Positions 1 through 6,578 of a DNA stretch of 15,193 nt are shown here, in pieces. Source of the stretch: a bacterium (GTDB lineage: Bacteria > Spirochaetota > UBA4802 > UBA5550); the NCBI GenBank assembly GCA_024224995.1, contig JAAENB010000746.1, positions 1 to 15,193 of the forward strand, in the 5' to 3' direction. Every line of letters starts with the position of its first letter. Positions within the stretch are counted from its first letter, which is position 1. The position numbers were made by a program, and so were the translations under genes. The notes beneath the pieces were generated by a model that saw only the letters and a program-made list of their open reading frames with translations, searched no databases and was not told the DNA's origin.

Positions 1-654
1 CACTGATGCCAGGTTGGAATAATTCACCGCAGTATCGGGGTGTTCCGTTCCAAAGTTTTGTTCATCGGAGAGCATTGTTTTTTCCAGTAGATTTTTAGCG
101 CCTTCATAATCGCCAAGGTCTTGAAGCACGGTTGCGAGGTTTGAATAACTCACTGCTGTATTGGGGTGTTCCGTTCCAAAGTTTTGTTCATCGGAACGCA
201 TTGCTTTTTCCAGTAGATTCTTAGCCGCTTTATAATCGCCAAGGTCTTGAAGGACTAATGCGAGGTTTGAATAACTCACTGCTGTATTGGGGTGTTCCGG
301 CCCAAAGTTTTGTTCATCGGAAAGCATTGCTTTTTTCAGGAGAGTTTTAGCCCCTTCATAATCGCCAAGGTCTTGAAGCACTAATGCCAGATTTGAATAA
401 CTCACTGCTGTATTGGGGTGTTCCGTTCCAAAGTTTTGTTCATCGGAAAGCATTGCTTTTTCCAGGAGAGTTTTAGCGCCTTCATAATCGTCAAGGTCTT
501 GAAGCACGTTTGCGAGGTTTGAATAACGAAGCGCTGTAGTTGGGTGTTCCGGCCCAAAGTTTTGTTCATCGGAAAGCATTGCTTTTTCCAGGAGAGTTTT
601 AGCCCCTTCATAATCGTCAAGGTCTTGAAGCACCAATGCTAGGTTGTTTTGTAA
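1..654 (-). repeat. Tandem 126-bp repeats encoding TPR units
   Basis: Five complete units and one partial unit recur with a 126-bp period; for example, a segment with the core CAAAGTTTTGTTCATCGG recurs at about 50, 176, 302, 428 and 554. Each unit encodes 42 residues, the length of a kinesin-light-chain-type TPR. Identity is high at the DNA level, including synonymous positions, which implies recent duplication or homogenisation. The array continues past the left edge, so the total copy number is unknown. Confidence 0.95.
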
Positions 655-1926
655 TGTTGATATATCTGTATCGCTGTTGTCGGGAAAAATATCTGACATG
701 GATCTACCAAAAGGTATCCACGGAAATTTATCCACAGGATTATCTATGGCCTGGTCAATGTCTAATTTTTCGGTTACACTTCTTACGAAAGGTTTCACAT
801 CGCTGAGTTCTATATTTTCCTTCCTCTTAACCACATCCCCAATCACCCGGTGCATCTTATATCGATCATTATCTTTATTCCGCAACAACCACCCTTTATC
901 ACACAACTCCTCCACAATCTCCGAAAAAACATCATCCTTCTGACTCTCTCCCGGCTGAATCAACTCAACCAGATCTTCATACCGATGAAACTCCGCCGGT
1001 AAACAGACAAACTGCTTCATCACCCAGATTTCATTCTCGCCCAAGTCACTCAAACTAAAAATAGAGCACAAGTAAGAAGTAACTCTCTCAATCTTCTCCT
1101 CCGAATGATCCACATACACATTAGCCTTAAGATCCTCTTCAATAGCTCTTTTCAAAGAGTCAATCCCGGACCGCTGCTTTTGAGCGGTTTTAGCCAGGAT
1201 CTCAATCGTCAACGTATGCAAATCAACGGTTTTAACAAGCTCTATTATCTCTTCACGATCAATATCGCCCCGGGAATAATATCTTAAAAACAACTCAACC
1301 GCTTCAGGGGCCGATAAAAAACCCAGCTCCATTAAATCGAATTTCCGAATCTGCTCCCGGGAAGTGGCCAGAATATGCCAGTTGGGCTGGCCCGGTAAAG
1401 AGTCAAAAACATCAGCCAGGGAAGGATCCGCATTATCGATTATCAGCAAACATGGCTTTTCTTTAATCCCTTTTAAATTCATGATAATTTCATAAAAAAG
1501 ATCCCCGGGCTCTTTCCCTCTGGAATCAATCTTCAAACTGATAAGAAGGCCTCTGGCACTGATAAAGGAGTTGGTAATATCATGGGAAAGATTTTCGATC
1601 CATGCAATATGGTGGTACTCATCCAGGAATTTGGTGGTGTAAACCTGGGCAAGGGTGGTTTTTCCAATGCCGCCGAGACCGTTCACCAGGACGACCTGTT
1701 TATTGTTGAATAAGCGCTGGTGCAGATCGGTCAGCTCCGAATCGCGGCCGACGATTATATCCGGAGAAAGTTTGGGAATCCTGGCAGTGAGTTCTTTGGG
1801 GAGAATGTTGTTTTGAGGATCTTGTTTAATAATGGTAAGATCATCGCAGTGAACGTCTTGAAGATTAATGTTATCATTCCCATCTACGGTAATTTTATTA
1901 TCTTTTATATTTTTATTCTTTTTCAT
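1..1926 (-). CDS. STAND ATPase: NB-ARC with C-terminal kinesin-light-chain-type TPRs (3' end off window)
   Basis: The frame stays open from ATG at 1926 to the window edge, giving 642 codons and no stop. An in-frame TAG lies 15 nt upstream of the ATG, so the start is firm; GAAGAG is a weak ribosome binding site. Visible parts are an N-terminal strand-like segment (residues 12-32, around DGNDNI), a P-loop GLGGIGKTT (83-91), a Walker B CLLIIDNAD (159-167), a sensor-like ATSRE (187-191) and a winged-helix region with MHR (358-360) where the family often has MHD. From about residue 429 there are 42-residue TPRs of the form LA-VLQDLGDYEGAK. In this family the TPRs sense a ligand and the NTPase oligomerises to drive signalling, often in phage defence. 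No TIR, CHAT, protease or nuclease domain precedes the NTPase, so the output is unknown. The family call is secure; a defence role is inference. Confidence 0.9.
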   Translation of the reverse strand, partial: MKKNKNIKDNKITVDGNDNINLQDVHCDDLTIIKQDPQNNILPKELTARIPKLSPDIIVGRDSELTDLHQRLFNNKQVVLVNGLGGIGKTTLAQVYTTKFLDEYHHIAWIENLSHDITNSFISARGLLISLKIDSRGKEPGDLFYEIIMNLKGIKEKPCLLIIDNADPSLADVFDSLPGQPNWHILATSREQIRKFDLMELGFLSAPEAVELFLRYYSRGDIDREEIIELVKTVDLHTLTIEILAKTAQKQRSGIDSLKRAIEEDLKANVYVDHSEEKIERVTSYLCSIFSLSDLGENEIWVMKQFVCLPAEFHRYEDLVELIQPGESQKDDVFSEIVEELCDKGWLLRNKDNDRYKMHRVIGDVVKRKENIELSDVKPFVRSVTEKLDIDQAIDNPVDKFPWIPFGRSMSDIFPDNSDTDISTLQNNLALVLQDLDDYEGAKTLLEKAMLSDEQNFGPEHPTTALRYSNLANVLQDLDDYEGAKTLLEKAMLSDEQNFGTEHPNTAVSYSNLALVLQDLGDYEGAKTLLKKAMLSDEQNFGPEHPNTAVSYSNLALVLQDLGDYKAAKNLLEKAMRSDEQNFGTEHPNTAVSYSNLATVLQDLGDYEGAKNLLEKTMLSDEQNFGTEHPDTAVNYSNLASV

Positions 1927-1953
1927 AGCATAACTCTTCTAAAAACTCTTGCG

Positions 1954-1974
1954 CCCCCTTTGGGGGTTGGGGGG
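1954..1974. repeat. C-run/G-run inverted repeat in the STAND gene leader
   Basis: CCCCC-TTT-GGGGG (1954-1966) is followed by TT and six more G. It lies 28-48 nt upstream of the STAND start codon and would be in its transcript if the promoter at 2005-2032 is used. The stem has only a 3-nt loop. It may be a dispersed repeat or a structure that limits expression. Confidence 0.5.
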
Positions 1975-2004
1975 CCGAGGAGCAGCACCCGCTAATAAAG
2001 AACA

Positions 2005-2032
2005 ACCTTACCCGAAAATCCCACCATGTCAA
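2005..2032 (-). promoter_or_regulatory. Putative sigma70 promoter of the STAND gene
   Basis: Read on the minus strand, TTGACA (2032-2027) is followed by 16 nt and TAAGGT (2010-2005). The -35 box is perfect and the -10 box is weak. The start codon is about 80 nt downstream. Confidence 0.4.
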
Positions 2033-2349
2033 TGGGATTAATTGCTTAAAAACATTAAAAAAATTGGCACATTAAGCGAAAAATCTCTACTATATAGTAT
2101 AGATAATAAAAGTATGCGAACTATATAAAAGACTTGCAAAAGCGGAGAAATCATTATTTTATAGTTTAGCGTAAAATGGCGATAACTATTGTAGTAGAGT
2201 AAAGAGCAAAAAAAATTTGCCCCGGCATTGGGAAATCAGTATATTTAAATATTAGATATACAGGAGCCGGAAGTATATGGCATTATATATCATGTTATAA
2301 ACTAAAGGCGAATAACCGGCAAAAACCGGTAAGAAGAAGGAGGTTCATA
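2033..2349. other. Divergent intergenic region with leader structure before the FecR gene
   Basis: This AT-rich stretch separates the STAND gene from the FecR gene and holds no credible ORF. It contains a 12-bp perfect palindrome TACTATATAGTA (2088-2099), preceded by TTGGCA (2064-2069). The pair could be a weak promoter (18-nt spacer to TACTAT) or an operator. Nearer the FecR gene, CCGGC near 2223 can pair with GCCGG near 2266, and ACCGG/CCGGT around a short A-rich loop lies near 2315-2330. Neither fits a riboswitch class I can recognise. A strong AAGGAGG sits just before the FecR ATG. Confidence 0.4.
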
Positions 2350-3135
2350 ATGATAGCAAAAACTTTTTTAAAAAGAAAAAGCAATACATTGCTGGCAATT
2401 TTGATCATTTTTTTAATGGGAGCAGGCACAGCCTTTGCCAAAATAAAGGTCGTTTCCGTAAGAGGAAAAGTGGCCTATAAAAACGGCGGGTCCTGGAAGC
2501 CCGTGAGAAAAGGCATGACATTGAACGCGGGATCAAAGGTTAGTACGGGAATACGATCTACCGCAGTGCTTCATTTTATGGGAAAAGGAAATACCCACAA
2601 AGTAACCGTAAAACCCTTGACAATGATGAAAATATATGAAAACTCCGTATCACAGGATAAAGGAAGCAAAAGCAAATATCGAACCAGGATAGGACTCCGA
2701 AGGGGATCAATACGGGCCAAGGTATCGCGGAAGCGGAAAGTGCGCACAATATTTAAGGTCTCAACACCAGTGGCCACATCCAGTGTACGGGGAACCGAAG
2801 AGGTGGTCTCGTACGGACCGTCAAAGGGAATGGTTGTGGAAGTAGTCGAAGGATCGATACAGGGCGAGAACAAGAACGGCTCATCCAGGACCATCGGCGG
2901 CAAGCAGGTTTTTCATCAGCAGACAAACACTGAAGAACCAAAAGATCCCCTGTCTAAAGTAAAAGACGGAGCATCGGTCTCCATTTATGACGGAAATGTA
3001 ACCAGGGATGAGAAGACGCGGCTCGATCACCATCATAATTCCGGGTTCATCGACAGTGACCACGGAGGACTGGGATTTTTTGACCATCAGCAGGGAACCA
3101 GGATCAAGGTAGAGCTGCAATGGGAAAAGAAGTGA
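2350..3135 (+). CDS. FecR-domain exported protein
   Basis: 261 residues starting at an ATG behind a strong AAGGAGG. Residues 1-30 form a Sec signal peptide with a predicted cut after AFA. The rest matches the FecR domain: a Gly-turn segment KGMTLNAGSKVSTG (54-67), an S-x-AVLHF strand (70-76), and the hallmark STPVATSSVRGTEEVV (138-153). This is the soluble periplasmic type of FecR domain found in many Gram-negative lineages, not the TonB-linked FecI anti-sigma FecR, because no N-terminal cytoplasmic helix bundle or adjacent sigma factor is present. The C-terminus is polar, with a His-rich stretch LDHHHNSG (225-232). It leads a cluster with a small exported protein and an outer-membrane barrel, so a role in envelope assembly or in binding a surface polymer is likely but unproven. 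Confidence 0.88.
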   Translation: MIAKTFLKRKSNTLLAILIIFLMGAGTAFAKIKVVSVRGKVAYKNGGSWKPVRKGMTLNAGSKVSTGIRSTAVLHFMGKGNTHKVTVKPLTMMKIYENSVSQDKGSKSKYRTRIGLRRGSIRAKVSRKRKVRTIFKVSTPVATSSVRGTEEVVSYGPSKGMVVEVVEGSIQGENKNGSSRTIGGKQVFHQQTNTEEPKDPLSKVKDGASVSIYDGNVTRDEKTRLDHHHNSGFIDSDHGGLGFFDHQQGTRIKVELQWEKK

Positions 3136-3153
3136 GTTTGATAAAAATATATA

Positions 3154-3184
3154 CAGGGGCTTGATATAAAAAAAGAAGCCCCTG
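3154..3184 (+). repeat. Stem-loop after the FecR gene
   Basis: CAGGGGCTT (3154-3162) pairs perfectly with AAGCCCCTG (3176-3184) around a 13-nt A-rich loop, beginning 19 nt after the stop codon. No T-run follows, so it is not a classical intrinsic terminator. It may trim or stabilise the FecR message ahead of the next gene. Confidence 0.6.
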
Positions 3185-3236
3185 AGAGTAGTTAACTCCG
3201 TGAAGGGAGAAAAAAAACGGAAGAAAGGAAAACAGG

Positions 3237-3338
3237 TAGAGGGGGAAGGTAATCGGTGGCCTGTGGGCCGGGTAACCGGTGATCGGTTAAGAATGGACCG
3301 GCTCCTGCGGAAAAAACCTTGAACCTCGAACCTTGAAC
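3237..3338. repeat. Low-complexity GGTAAtCGGT and CTTGAAC repeat patch
   Basis: The 228-nt gap before the next gene holds short degenerate repeats. GGTAATCGGT, GGTAACCGGT and GATCGGTT recur from about 3250 to 3288. A CTTGAAC/CTCGAAC heptamer array follows (3317-3338). The 14-mer CCTTGAACCTCGAA (3317-3330) recurs exactly at 5768-5781. No ORF of note is present. Confidence 0.6.
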
Positions 3339-3363
3339 TTTCTTCTATTCGAAGGAGAGAGAC

Positions 3364-3840
3364 ATGAAGTTAAAGGTATTAGTATTATTCCTTTCCCTTT
3401 TTTTAATTAATACAGTAGTGTCCGTGGTTCCGGCATCGGGACAGAATATTGGTTCACTATCATTTATTCATCAATTGGGTGATAAAGAAAAAGCAAGCCT
3501 GGAAGACGGGGTAACTTTTTTTGTACTCACCATGGGGCAGACCTCGAGCAGTTTCGACGCTAATGTAGCCGCCCTCAAGGCAAAAACACTTCTCAACGAT
3601 TCCAAATACGATAAAAACGCGCCCTTGCGAAGAGGACTTCTGGCAGGAATGATCTGCCGGTATCTCAAGCTTGGAGATTCTCTTTTTTACAAGATCTTCG
3701 GAACCGACCGTTACGCGTTCCGGGCCTGTATAGCAGCAGGGCTCATGGATGTCGACGGCAGTGAATGGGATATACTGAGCGGAGAGGAGTTAATAGAAAT
3801 AATGGCACGGGTCGGAGAATACGGGGGAGGTGGAAAGTGA
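3364..3840 (+). CDS. Small exported protein, unknown family
   Basis: 158 residues. The ATG is preceded by GAAGGAGAGAGAC. A hydrophobic signal sequence covers residues 1-26, with a likely cut after ASG. The mature part is about 130 residues, mostly helical in appearance, with two Cys (98, 122), an Ala/Leu-rich centre (LRRGLLAGMICRYLKLGDSLFYKIFG, positions 88-113) and a Gly tail GEYGGGGK. I do not recognise the family. The next gene starts with a GTG that overlaps this stop codon (GTGA), so the two are translationally coupled and probably act together at the envelope. A periplasmic partner or chaperone for the downstream barrel is the simplest guess. Confidence 0.8.
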   Translation: MKLKVLVLFLSLFLINTVVSVVPASGQNIGSLSFIHQLGDKEKASLEDGVTFFVLTMGQTSSSFDANVAALKAKTLLNDSKYDKNAPLRRGLLAGMICRYLKLGDSLFYKIFGTDRYAFRACIAAGLMDVDGSEWDILSGEELIEIMARVGEYGGGGK

Positions 3841-5198
3841 GATATAACATATTAAAAATAAGCATAACAGTCTTCAGCCTCCTGGTATTAACAGGAACGG
3901 CTTTTGCCCAGGATTTGAAAAGTGTGGCAATGGCAGACCAGTTCTACCCCGATTTTAAGGCAGATTCCGATATGAAACCAATCATGCCGGGAAAGTCATT
4001 TTCAACCAGGGGAATACAATTTGGCGGATGGATTACACCGTCAATAATCACAGATACATCAAGTTCATCCACATCAGCAGTCTTAACAGCAAAGCTCTGG
4101 GCCAAGTCCTATCTCTGGGAAAACTCTTATATATACGTGAGAGGCAAGGATGTGGTTTACCTGGTAATAGACGGAACCAGTGACCACACCAATCATATCG
4201 ACCTGGATGTGGCCTATATTACCATGACAACATCAGGCCGGAGTCTGCGGCTGTCTATAGGAAGGAAGTATTTTCTTTTGGGATCGGGAGTGCTCTTTAA
4301 TGACCGGGGCGACGGCGCGGAACTAAATTTTTATTCAAAATATATCAACCTGAAGGTTTTTGGGGCTTATTCCGGGCTCTTCCAGACATCCTATAATTCG
4401 TATAATTTAAGCACCCAGGATGACTCCGATGGAGCAAAGCGGGTATTTGCCGGAGGCACGCTGTCTCAGACATTTGCCAACCAGACCATATCTCTCCTGG
4501 GAATGGCCCAGTTCGATTTTGCCGATGAAAGTTCCGGCTCGGTCCGGTACCAGAGCCAGTATTACGGAATAGGAGTGCAGGGCACACTGTTTGATAATCT
4601 AACGTATAGCGGTGAATTTATTTATGAAATGGGAACAAGTTATGATGCAACCTCGGTAAAGAAGAATATCCGGGCTTATGCAGCCACAGCGAACCTGAAT
4701 TATTACTTTGATATGACCCTGAAGCCCACATTGATGGCCCAATACGCGTTCGGCTCCGGCGATTCGGATAAAGTGGATCATGGGTCGCCAACAGGGAATA
4801 TTTCCGGAAATGACAATGGGTTTCTGGCATTTGGAACATTCGTAGGCGGTTACGCCTTGCGGCCAATCCTGTCAAATATTCATATTATGCGGGCCGGATT
4901 TTCCCTGCTGCCCCTTTCCTGGATGGACAGCCTGTTTTTTCGCCGGATGACCATAATCGCGAAGTATAATGTCTATCTAAAGGACAAAAAAGAGCAGGGA
5001 ATTGCCGATTCCGACAGCTATGAAGCAACAGAATCGAATATTTTTGTAGGACACGGCTCGGACATCGCATTCCGGTGGAAATTATTCTCCGATCTTTCGG
5101 TCTTTGCCAATTACGGGTTTTTTCTGCCCGGAAGCGCCTATGCATCAGGAGAGTCAATGCGTCATTTTGTCCTTGGCGGATTAACTCTCAGTTTTTAG
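3837..5198 (+). CDS. Outer-membrane beta-barrel protein (alginate-export/porin-like)
   Basis: 453 residues from GTG at 3837. I chose this start because GGGGGAGG sits 6 nt upstream and a signal peptide follows at once (residues 1-24, cut after AFA). The in-frame ATG at 3765 would add 24 polar residues lying wholly inside the upstream gene. The mature protein shows alternating amphipathic strands rich in Tyr, Phe, Gly and Ser, such as SLRLSIGRKYFLLGSG and LTYSGEFIYEMG. It ends in LTLSF, the terminal Phe signature recognised by the BAM complex. The GRKYFLLGSGVLFNDRGDG stretch resembles AlgE-type alginate-export or porin barrels, which supports diffusion or export of an anionic or polymeric substrate; the substrate cannot be read from sequence. 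The start overlaps the previous stop codon by 4 nt. Confidence 0.85.
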   Translation: MRYNILKISITVFSLLVLTGTAFAQDLKSVAMADQFYPDFKADSDMKPIMPGKSFSTRGIQFGGWITPSIITDTSSSSTSAVLTAKLWAKSYLWENSYIYVRGKDVVYLVIDGTSDHTNHIDLDVAYITMTTSGRSLRLSIGRKYFLLGSGVLFNDRGDGAELNFYSKYINLKVFGAYSGLFQTSYNSYNLSTQDDSDGAKRVFAGGTLSQTFANQTISLLGMAQFDFADESSGSVRYQSQYYGIGVQGTLFDNLTYSGEFIYEMGTSYDATSVKKNIRAYAATANLNYYFDMTLKPTLMAQYAFGSGDSDKVDHGSPTGNISGNDNGFLAFGTFVGGYALRPILSNIHIMRAGFSLLPLSWMDSLFFRRMTIIAKYNVYLKDKKEQGIADSDSYEATESNIFVGHGSDIAFRWKLFSDLSVFANYGFFLPGSAYASGESMRHFVLGGLTLSF

Positions 5199-5207
5199 CC
5201 CCATTCC

Positions 5208-5236
5208 GTAGAGACGCTCACTTGCAGCGTCTCTAC
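5208..5236. repeat. 11-bp inverted repeat, GTAGAGACGCT type
   Basis: GTAGAGACGCT (5208-5218) and AGCGTCTCTAC (5226-5236) form a perfect 11-bp stem with a 7-nt loop, 9 nt after the barrel stop codon. It is followed by AAATCTAAAAAAAA, not a T-run. The core resembles GTAGAGACGC repeats dispersed in several bacterial genomes, as I recall them. It can also act as a transcript-end hairpin. Confidence 0.7.
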
Positions 5237-5273
5237 AAATCTAAAAAAAAATGCATAAAAAATAAAATAAACC

Positions 5274-5301
5274 TTGACAAGAATATTAATGTGGTTATAG
5301 T
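5274..5301 (+). promoter_or_regulatory. Sigma70 promoter of the cold-shock gene
   Basis: A perfect TTGACA (5274-5279) and TATAGT (5296-5301) are separated by 16 nt. Transcription should begin near 5308, about 127 nt before the start codon. This is the best-matching plus-strand promoter in the window. Confidence 0.8.
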
Positions 5302-5307
5302 GTCTAC

Positions 5308-5434
5308 TATAAATGTGTAGCACAATGTATCTTCTATTGTCGTACCCTTTCAGATCTCTCGGTAGTCTTCATAGTAGCATCTTGTTAAACACAAAGGGAA
5401 ATTCCCATAATAAAAAATTTTTAGGAGCTCACAT
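5308..5434 (+). promoter_or_regulatory. Long 5' leader of the cold-shock gene
   Basis: A leader of about 127 nt precedes the cold-shock ORF. It contains at least one hairpin, ACAAT (5322-5326) with ATTGT (5336-5340), and ends with TAGGAG before the ATG. Long structured leaders act as RNA thermosensors in cspA-type genes. A similar role here is inferred from position and length only. Confidence 0.5.
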
Positions 5435-5635
5435 ATGTCTCAAGGTACAGTAAAATGGTTTAACGACCAAAAAGGTTTTGGCTTTATTTCAGCATCAGAT
5501 GGATCTGATTATTTCGTTCATCACACAAGCATCGTTGGAGAAGGTTTTAGAACTCTTCCCGAAGGCGCTCAAGTTCAGTTTGAAATTGAACAAAGTGACA
5601 GAGGACCAAGAGCGGTTCAAGTCAGCATCATATAA
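5435..5635 (+). CDS. Cold-shock domain protein (CspA family)
   Basis: 66 residues, the standard length for a single cold-shock domain. It binds single-stranded RNA or DNA and acts as an RNA chaperone in the cytoplasm. The start has the family pattern GTVKWFN. RNP1 is intact as KGFGFI (13-18). RNP2 reads YFVHHTSI (26-33), where the usual form is (V/I)FVH(F/Y)S: the aromatic after VH is replaced by His and the first residue is Tyr. The GPRAVQV end (57-63) matches the family's G-P-A-V/N-V end. It is monocistronic, with its own promoter, long leader and terminator. The family call is close to certain. Confidence 0.97.
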   Translation: MSQGTVKWFNDQKGFGFISASDGSDYFVHHTSIVGEGFRTLPEGAQVQFEIEQSDRGPRAVQVSII

Positions 5636-5658
5636 TTGCAATTATACAATTATATTAA

Positions 5659-5693
5659 AAAAAGCCCGGTTTTTAATCGGGCTTTTGTTTTTT
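5659..5693 (+). terminator. Intrinsic terminator of the cold-shock gene
   Basis: AAAAGCCCG (5660-5668) pairs with CGGGCTTTT (5678-5686) around a 9-nt loop, and the stem is followed by TGTTTTTT. The A-rich upstream side could also serve reverse transcription, but no minus-strand gene ends here. Confidence 0.9.
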
Positions 5694-5767
5694 GTACAAT
5701 CCTTTCGTAAACCTAAACCTTCAAAATAGCCCGGGGAAACTTTTACTTCTTAATTTGAAACTTCGAT

Positions 5768-5781
5768 CCTTGAACCTCGAA
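5768..5781 (+). repeat. Second copy of the CCTTGAACCTCGAA 14-mer
   Basis: This is an exact match to 3317-3330. Both copies sit 33-34 nt upstream of a start codon (here the ATG at 5816), in the leaders of otherwise unrelated genes. Confidence 0.7.
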
Positions 5782-5815
5782 ATTTTATATGAAATTTTTT
5801 ATAAGGAGTAATGCT

Positions 5816-6286
5816 ATGGATCTTATCGATACCACTATCAATATCAGTCTGATAAATTTTGAGAAACTGGAATCCGCTGCCGAATCTTTGAAGATTGCAA
5901 GGAGCAGGCTCGTGGAACTGCTCGTTCGCAGGGTTATGGAAGAGGAGCCCTTTGATCTTATTATGTTTAAGAGAGTTAAATACCAGGTTAGAGATGAGGA
6001 CGATTCCTGGTATAGGTGCCATGTTAAGTTTGATTCTTCGATTTATGAAAACTGCCTGGACCTGCGTAAGGTCTATAAACTGTCTGTTTCTGCGATTATT
6101 GCTTTCGCAATCAATAATTTCCTCGACGATCTGCTCCTTTCAGGAGCTTTAAGAATTCAAGTAGAGAGTTATCATCACGCATATCTCTTTGGAGAGGGAA
6201 AACCCGACGGGGTGAAGAGCTTTGTCACTTTTTGGGGAGTGCCCACGCAGGAGGTACTGGGGAAGTATCAATTTAAGGTGGATTGA
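5816..6286 (+). CDS. Probable tandem ribbon-helix-helix DNA-binding protein
   Basis: 156 residues from ATG 5816, chosen because AAGGAG lies 7 nt upstream; an in-frame ATG at 5789 has no ribosome binding site. Residues 6-42 look like a ribbon-helix-helix unit: a short strand TINISL, a helix NFEKLESAAESLKI and a second helix ARSRLVELLVRRVMEE. A second unit follows at about 66-108, with strand YRCHVKFD, helix SSIYENCLDLRKVYKLS and helix VSAIIAFAINNFLDDLL. RHH proteins normally dimerise to form the DNA-binding ribbon, so two units in one chain could make an intramolecular pseudo-dimer. The last 45 residues are unassigned. No toxin gene is adjacent, so it is not an obvious antitoxin. I infer the fold from pattern and did not match it to a named family. 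Confidence 0.7.
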   Translation: MDLIDTTINISLINFEKLESAAESLKIARSRLVELLVRRVMEEEPFDLIMFKRVKYQVRDEDDSWYRCHVKFDSSIYENCLDLRKVYKLSVSAIIAFAINNFLDDLLLSGALRIQVESYHHAYLFGEGKPDGVKSFVTFWGVPTQEVLGKYQFKVD

Positions 6287-6578
6287 AGCCAAAACCAACC
6301 CAAAGCCACAACATCGACACAAACCAACCCCTCCGAAATTTCAACAACGGGAAACCCCTGTCCAAAACCGAGCTTAATCCCATCGGAGCAGCACGGAAAA
6401 ATCGGTCTGATACCAGGTTGCTACGGGCATCAATCTTAAACAGCAGCCCAATTTATAGGATAAAAAGACATTTTCAAAGAGGCTTATCAGCATTATAGCA
6501 AGTGCTAACTCCCAGAGCCCTTTTTCAAAAGTTGCTTTGTCAGATAAAAAAATTATCCTGCCCCAGGGGGCACGCAAA
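6287..6578. other. Intergenic region between convergent genes
   Basis: This 292-nt gap lies between the RHH gene and the end of the radical SAM gene. A TTG-started 71-codon frame (6283-6498) overlaps the RHH stop codon but has no ribosome binding site and a composition unlike a protein. I see no further gene. The right end holds the candidate terminator listed separately. Confidence 0.5.
6546..6572 (-). terminator. Candidate terminator of the radical SAM pair
   Basis: On the minus strand, 7 nt after the stop codon, TGCCC pairs with GGGCA around CCTG (6572-6559). A run of seven T follows after GGATAA (6552-6546). The 6-nt offset between stem and T-run makes it weaker than the terminator at 5659-5693. 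Confidence 0.45.

Noticed and set aside
1..654. Regularly spaced repeats resembling a CRISPR array
   Set aside because: The 126-bp period is one 42-residue coding unit in an open frame, with no repeat-spacer alternation.
2064..2080. Possible sigma54 promoter (TTGGCAC) before the FecR gene
   Set aside because: The GC element that should lie 12 nt after the GG is offset by 2 nt, so the -24/-12 geometry fails.
2221..2340. Riboswitch in the FecR leader, such as a c-di-GMP type
   Set aside because: Hairpin-forming segments exist, but the conserved core of the c-di-GMP-I class or other classes I know is not present.
3765..3836. ATG-started N-terminal extension of the barrel protein
   Set aside because: It would place a polar stretch before the signal peptide and lie wholly in the upstream gene; the GTG at 3837 has an excellent ribosome binding site.
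6283..6498. 71-codon frame after the RHH gene
   Set aside because: TTG start overlapping the previous stop codon, no ribosome binding site, and composition rich in Asn, Lys and Arg without domain signs.
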